A DNA stretch of 58,137 nt from a virus: positions 1 through 58,137 of IMG/VR virus record IMGVR_UViG_3300025520_000006. The stretch is one strand, 5' to 3'. The notes beneath the pieces were generated by a model, which saw only the letters and a program-made list of their open reading frames with translations, was not told where the DNA came from and did not search any database. This document shows, in pieces, positions 55,018 to 58,137 of the stretch; position 1 is the first letter of the stretch; each line of letters begins with the position of its first letter. Position numbers and translations under genes: made by a program.

Positions 55018-55400
55018 GCGAGAAGACGCCTTGGCGCACGCCTGAGGACGGTGTGCTTTTTGCGGTCGCATGCATGCGCGAGACAGCCGCCAGAATTTAT
55101 TCGACGCCAGTTTCTGGGCGCGGCGAACGGATCGCGCGCGATGCGCAGATCGAAGTTCTTTTGGCCGTTATCGCTGAATTAGGGCCGTCGGATCAGAAAC
55201 ACGATCCGGATGAGGGGTTCGCAATCGTCGGCGTGATCCACGGCGACGAGATCGCGAGGCGCAACGCCAGCAAGGCGCTGACCGCGAAGTCACTCGGTTA
55301 CACCGGTGATCAATGCCCCGATTGCGGCAACTTCACCATGGTGCGGAACGGCGTCTGCCTGAAGTGCAACACCTGCGGCGCCACGACGGGGTGCTCATGA
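55014..55400 (+). CDS. Protein with detached class II ribonucleotide reductase zinc tail
   Basis: 128 residues. Residues 1-75 are helical and unfamiliar (TPEDGVLFAVACMRETAARI). The last 35 match the C-terminus of B12-dependent ribonucleotide reductase NrdJ: GYTGDQCPDCGNFTMVRNG, CLKCNTCGATTGCS. In NrdJ this cysteine-rich tail helps re-reduce the active site. No NrdJ catalytic domain is encoded in the window, so it might act on the host enzyme. Confidence 0.8.
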   Translation: MSEKTPWRTPEDGVLFAVACMRETAARIYSTPVSGRGERIARDAQIEVLLAVIAELGPSDQKHDPDEGFAIVGVIHGDEIARRNASKALTAKSLGYTGDQCPDCGNFTMVRNGVCLKCNTCGATTGCS

Positions 55401-56977
55401 ACGCGATCGTCCCGCGCCAGAGCATCGAGCATATCGTCGCGTGCCGCGACAAGGCCCTCCATCTATATGAGGACGCGTACCGCGCCCTCGAGCTCGCCGA
55501 CCGAGCGGTTACCGCCGCTCACGAAATGGCGCGACAGGCCGCGCCGCTGGAAATTAACTCCTACACTTGCGACCGCGTCCCCGAGATCTCCGAATTCGAA
55601 AAAGCTATCGCTTTGCCCGACCGCGATCGCTTCTTGCGCACCGCGCGCAAACTGACCGACGTCCGGTGCTGGGGCCACATCGTCAAGATGACGGACCTTG
55701 AGCGCTTGATGGACGTCGAAGCGAAAGAGAAGCTTCTCGCCCAGATGGCCTATGTGCCCGATCGCGTCGACCGCGACGGCGAACTGATCACCGAAGAAGA
55801 AGTCGGCCGAGGAATGCCGCCGCTCACCGTCGACAACGTCTATGCGACGCTTGAGCAGTTCCGCGGAAATCTCGGCATGATCTTCCGCCGCGGCATCGCC
55901 AACGCCTTCTCAAAGCTCGATCGACGGTTCAAGAGCCATGACGGCTTCAAGATCGGCTCGCGCATGATTATGACGCGGCTGTTCAACGATAACGGCTGGA
56001 TGAATTGGGGTCGCGATCGCGAAGTGCTGATAGACGTCGAGCGCGTCTTCTACATTCTCGACCACATGGACGACGACGCAGGCGCCGTGAATAACTCAGG
56101 CGAAATCGAGCGGTCCTTCAAGTCCACGCTGCACATGTTGGAAAGCGAGCGCGGCGGCTGGAGTCCGCATCAAAGCCTGCACGAGAACGCCTATTTCAAG
56201 GTGCGCTGCTTTATGAACGGCAACGCCCACCTCTGGTTCACCCGCAAAGACCTGGTGGAGAAGGTCAACAAGCTGCTCGCCGAATATTACGGCGAAGTGA
56301 TCGGCGACGGCCAGACAGCGGAAGAAGACCCGCTGCAAAATCGTAAGATGACGCCGGCGCGTAACTTCGGCTTCTTTCCGACGCCGCCAGACGTCGCCGA
56401 CCACCTGTTTCGCGAGACGTCGGTCCTTCGCGGCCGCGGCCATCCGCAAATGCGCATCTTGGAGCCGTCCGCTGGCACCGGCGTGCTGGCGCGCCGCTGT
56501 GTCGTCTCGATCAGCAACCTTGATGATTGGAGCGGCGGCCGGGAACGGCACGCCAAGGATTACCGCTTCGACAATCTCGTCGATTGCGTCGAGATCCAAC
56601 CCGAGTTGGCTAATCGGCTCGCCGATGAGGGCATTTACAATCACGTCGTCTGCGGGGATTTTCTCCGGGTCAGTCCAGACCCGATCTATGATCTTGTGGT
56701 GATGAACCCGCCCTTTGATCGCGAGCGCGACATCGACCACATCACGCACGCTTTCAAGTTCCTGAAACCCGGCGGCCGACTCGTCGCTATCATGGCGGCC
56801 GGTGTCGAGTTCCGCGAGACCCGCAAGGCCGCGGCGTTCCGCAAGATGGTCGAAGCGAACAAATCGGGGCGTTGCGGCCGATATCTGTTCGAAGACTTGC
56901 CGCCCGGCTCGTTCGCTGACGCCGGCACCTATGTCAACACGGTCATTGTCAGAATGACGAAGAAGATGATGGCATGA
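55397..56977 (+). CDS. DUF4942 + N6-adenine methyltransferase
   Basis: 526 residues from the ATG overlapping the previous stop (ATGA). The N-terminal half (about 130-300) is DUF4942-like (LGMIFRRGIANAFSKLDRRFKSHDGF, YFKVRCFMNGNAHLWF). The C-terminal half is a class I methyltransferase with ILEPSAGTG (about 353-361) and the adenine-type motif NPPF (about 436-439). Fourth methyltransferase-like gene of this operon. A PD-(D/E)XK-like nuclease gene follows immediately. Confidence 0.88.
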   Translation: MNAIVPRQSIEHIVACRDKALHLYEDAYRALELADRAVTAAHEMARQAAPLEINSYTCDRVPEISEFEKAIALPDRDRFLRTARKLTDVRCWGHIVKMTDLERLMDVEAKEKLLAQMAYVPDRVDRDGELITEEEVGRGMPPLTVDNVYATLEQFRGNLGMIFRRGIANAFSKLDRRFKSHDGFKIGSRMIMTRLFNDNGWMNWGRDREVLIDVERVFYILDHMDDDAGAVNNSGEIERSFKSTLHMLESERGGWSPHQSLHENAYFKVRCFMNGNAHLWFTRKDLVEKVNKLLAEYYGEVIGDGQTAEEDPLQNRKMTPARNFGFFPTPPDVADHLFRETSVLRGRGHPQMRILEPSAGTGVLARRCVVSISNLDDWSGGRERHAKDYRFDNLVDCVEIQPELANRLADEGIYNHVVCGDFLRVSPDPIYDLVVMNPPFDRERDIDHITHAFKFLKPGGRLVAIMAAGVEFRETRKAAAFRKMVEANKSGRCGRYLFEDLPPGSFADAGTYVNTVIVRMTKKMMA

Positions 56978-57771
56978 GCAAGATCTTCACGAAAGAGGTC
57001 GATCTATGCGCCGCGTTCCTCGCCGAGGTCGAAAGACAATCGAGCAAGCGCCACGCGGCGCAGGACCGATGGACGGCGTATGCGGAAACCGCAGGCTTCG
57101 ACATCGTCCTGGTCCGCAAGGCCGATGGCGTCCAGATCGGCATCGAGGCGAAGCTCACACTCAATACGGCGGTCGTTTCACAGGCGCTCCAAGGCTCCGA
57201 CAGCTGGCGCAAAGGCGTCGATGGCCCAGACTATCGCGCCGTGCTGGTCCCGGAGGACGCCACCAAAGGCCTCGCGGTGTTCTGCAGGCCCATTGGGCTG
57301 ACTGTGCTGACTTGCGGCGTGCCGCGCAAACACGTCGAGAGCCGGCTTTTCGATCCTCCGCTGCCGCGCGTTGACGATCCCTACGACTATTTCAGCGACG
57401 AATACTGGCATCAGTGGTGTCCGGTTCATCGTCTACCTCTACCTGAATATGTGCCAGACGTAGCCGCCGGCGCTTCGGGGCCGATCGCTTTGACGACATG
57501 GAAGATCAAAGCGATCAAGATCGCCATCTTGCTGGAGGAGCGGCCGGTGACGCGCGCCGACTTCAAGTACCTCGATCTTTCGCCGACGCGTTGGATGACG
57601 CCGGCGATCGCCTGGCTCGTGCCTGCGCCTGGCGCGCGCGGCTACGTCGCCGGCCCCTATCTCCCCGACTTCAAGGCGCAGCACCCCAGAGCCTACGACG
57701 AGATCCTCGCTGACAAAGAGAAGTGGGAGCCGAAGGCGCTCGCGCAGTCGAAACAGGAGGCGCTGCTGTGA
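56974..57771 (+). CDS. PD-(D/E)XK-like nuclease or adaptor protein
   Basis: 265 residues. FDIVLVRKADGVQIGIEAK contains the D ... E-x-K layout of restriction-type nucleases (Asp43, Glu58, Lys60). The middle is beta-rich, and residues about 170-235 may form a winged helix. ATGA overlap with the methyltransferase gene suggests a functional pair. Substrate unknown. Confidence 0.7.
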   Translation: MSKIFTKEVDLCAAFLAEVERQSSKRHAAQDRWTAYAETAGFDIVLVRKADGVQIGIEAKLTLNTAVVSQALQGSDSWRKGVDGPDYRAVLVPEDATKGLAVFCRPIGLTVLTCGVPRKHVESRLFDPPLPRVDDPYDYFSDEYWHQWCPVHRLPLPEYVPDVAAGASGPIALTTWKIKAIKIAILLEERPVTRADFKYLDLSPTRWMTPAIAWLVPAPGARGYVAGPYLPDFKAQHPRAYDEILADKEKWEPKALAQSKQEALL

Positions 57772-57971
57772 GCGCCGACAAGCACGATTGGGAAGACTTC
57801 GCGCCGTTCAAGCGACGGTGCAGGCGCTGCCGCAAAGAGCAGTGGATCGTGGAGAACAAGTTCCCTGATGTCGGTGAACCGAAGTTCCAATGGATCACCC
57901 TGCATCGCGAGCAGACGGGCGACTGCGATTACAGCCTTTGGAGCCGGATCGTGAGGTGGTGGAATGGATGA
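57768..57971 (+). CDS. Small zinc-ribbon-like protein
   Basis: 67 residues, GTG start overlapping the nuclease stop. RRCRRCRKEQWIVENKF with a later Cys (TGDCDYSLW) may bind zinc. It overlaps the next gene. Role unknown. Confidence 0.6.
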   Translation: MSADKHDWEDFAPFKRRCRRCRKEQWIVENKFPDVGEPKFQWITLHREQTGDCDYSLWSRIVRWWNG

Positions 57972-58137
57972 GCGCATCCGCTGCTGCGTCCCGTTCTGCC
58001 GACGGACGCACAAGCCGATGAAATGCGAGCCCGTCGCCGGGCAGGTGTGGGAGTGGATCTGTCAGGCGCACTGGCGGCAGGTCCGTCGAGATCGCCGGCG
58101 CGCCTATGCACGTGTGCGCAAGATCTGGCATGGCGGA
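57964..58137 (+). CDS. 5' part of the small cysteine-rich protein spanning the circle join
   Basis: The ATG at 57964 overlaps the previous gene by 8 bp. It encodes MDERIRCCVPFCRRTHKP and then continues in the same frame as the piece at 9-263; when the circle is closed the product has 102 residues. Cysteine and histidine spacing suggests zinc binding. Confidence 0.78.
   Translation, partial: MDERIRCCVPFCRRTHKPMKCEPVAGQVWEWICQAHWRQVRRDRRRAYARVRKIWHGG
58012..58137. repeat. Right copy of the terminal direct repeat
   Basis: This is the second copy of the repeat at bases 3-128. It lies inside the 5' part of a small gene that starts at 57964 and finishes at 263 once the circle is closed. Confidence 0.93.

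Noticed and set aside
1-58137. CRISPR arrays and insertion sequences
   Set aside because: No regularly spaced repeat-spacer series was seen, and no transposase gene or terminal inverted repeats. The only tandem repeat is the 27-bp coding repeat at 41.7 kb.

Overview
The window is a complete, circularly closed genome of a temperate siphovirus of about 58.0 kb. The last 126 bases (58012-58137) repeat bases 3-128 exactly, and one reading frame runs across the join. The sequence is GC-rich. The host is probably an alphaproteobacterium, likely of the Rhizobiales: there is a GcrA-type regulator, a small gene of a type common in Rhizobiales beside the integration site, a YdaS/Cro-type repressor, and many gene families typical of alphaproteobacterial phages.

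Layout. (1) 57.96 kb through the join to 0.96 kb is the end of the rightward early operon. (2) 1.4-3.0 kb holds two HNH endonuclease genes interleaved with tRNA-Pro, tRNA-Gln, a 5'-truncated tRNA and a tRNA-Gly-like gene. (3) 3.5-26.7 kb is the rightward late operon. It runs from the terminase subunits, portal, S49 protease and HK97-type capsid through decoration and neck proteins, tail terminator, tail tube, frameshifted tail-assembly chaperones, tape measure (with a lysozyme-like domain), tail-tip proteins, an NlpC/P60 peptidase and a TipJ-like protein to a polyglycine adhesin and an SGNH-esterase spike. (4) 27.0-30.8 kb is the lysis region: a run of membrane microproteins, an M15 endolysin with a C-terminal membrane helix, an Rz/Rz1 spanin pair and a holin candidate. 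It ends at a strong terminator near 31.18 kb. (5) 31.2-32.9 kb is the integration module. It has an attP that copies the 3' part of a tRNA-Ser(UGA), paired 12-bp-period repeats on both sides, a tyrosine integrase and an excisionase-like gene. (6) 42.2 down to 32.5 kb is the leftward early operon, with a YqaJ exonuclease, a putative annealing protein, a Gp37/Gp68 protein and ASCH-like proteins. (7) 42.2-43.9 kb is a lambda-like immunity region. A LexA/CI-type repressor lies between two operator clusters built on GAAAGC-N3-GCTTTC, and a Cro-like gene diverges from it. (8) 44.4-58.1 kb is the rightward early operon: RuvC-like resolvase, a Gp88-ParB fusion, primase, RecA-fold helicase, four DNA methyltransferase-like proteins, GcrA, an OmpR/CtrA-type DNA-binding protein, a nuclease and a detached ribonucleotide-reductase tail.

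How the parts fit. In the lysogen the repressor should bind both operator clusters and shut both early operons. On induction the left operon supplies recombination and excision, the right operon supplies replication and DNA modification, and the late operon packages, assembles and lyses. The least explained parts are a roughly 550-nt hairpin-rich untranslated stretch in the early right operon (43.9-44.4 kb), a three-way-junction element with its own promoter-like sequence beside the repressor gene, the tandem membrane microproteins, and the grouping of cell-cycle-like regulators with several methyltransferases.
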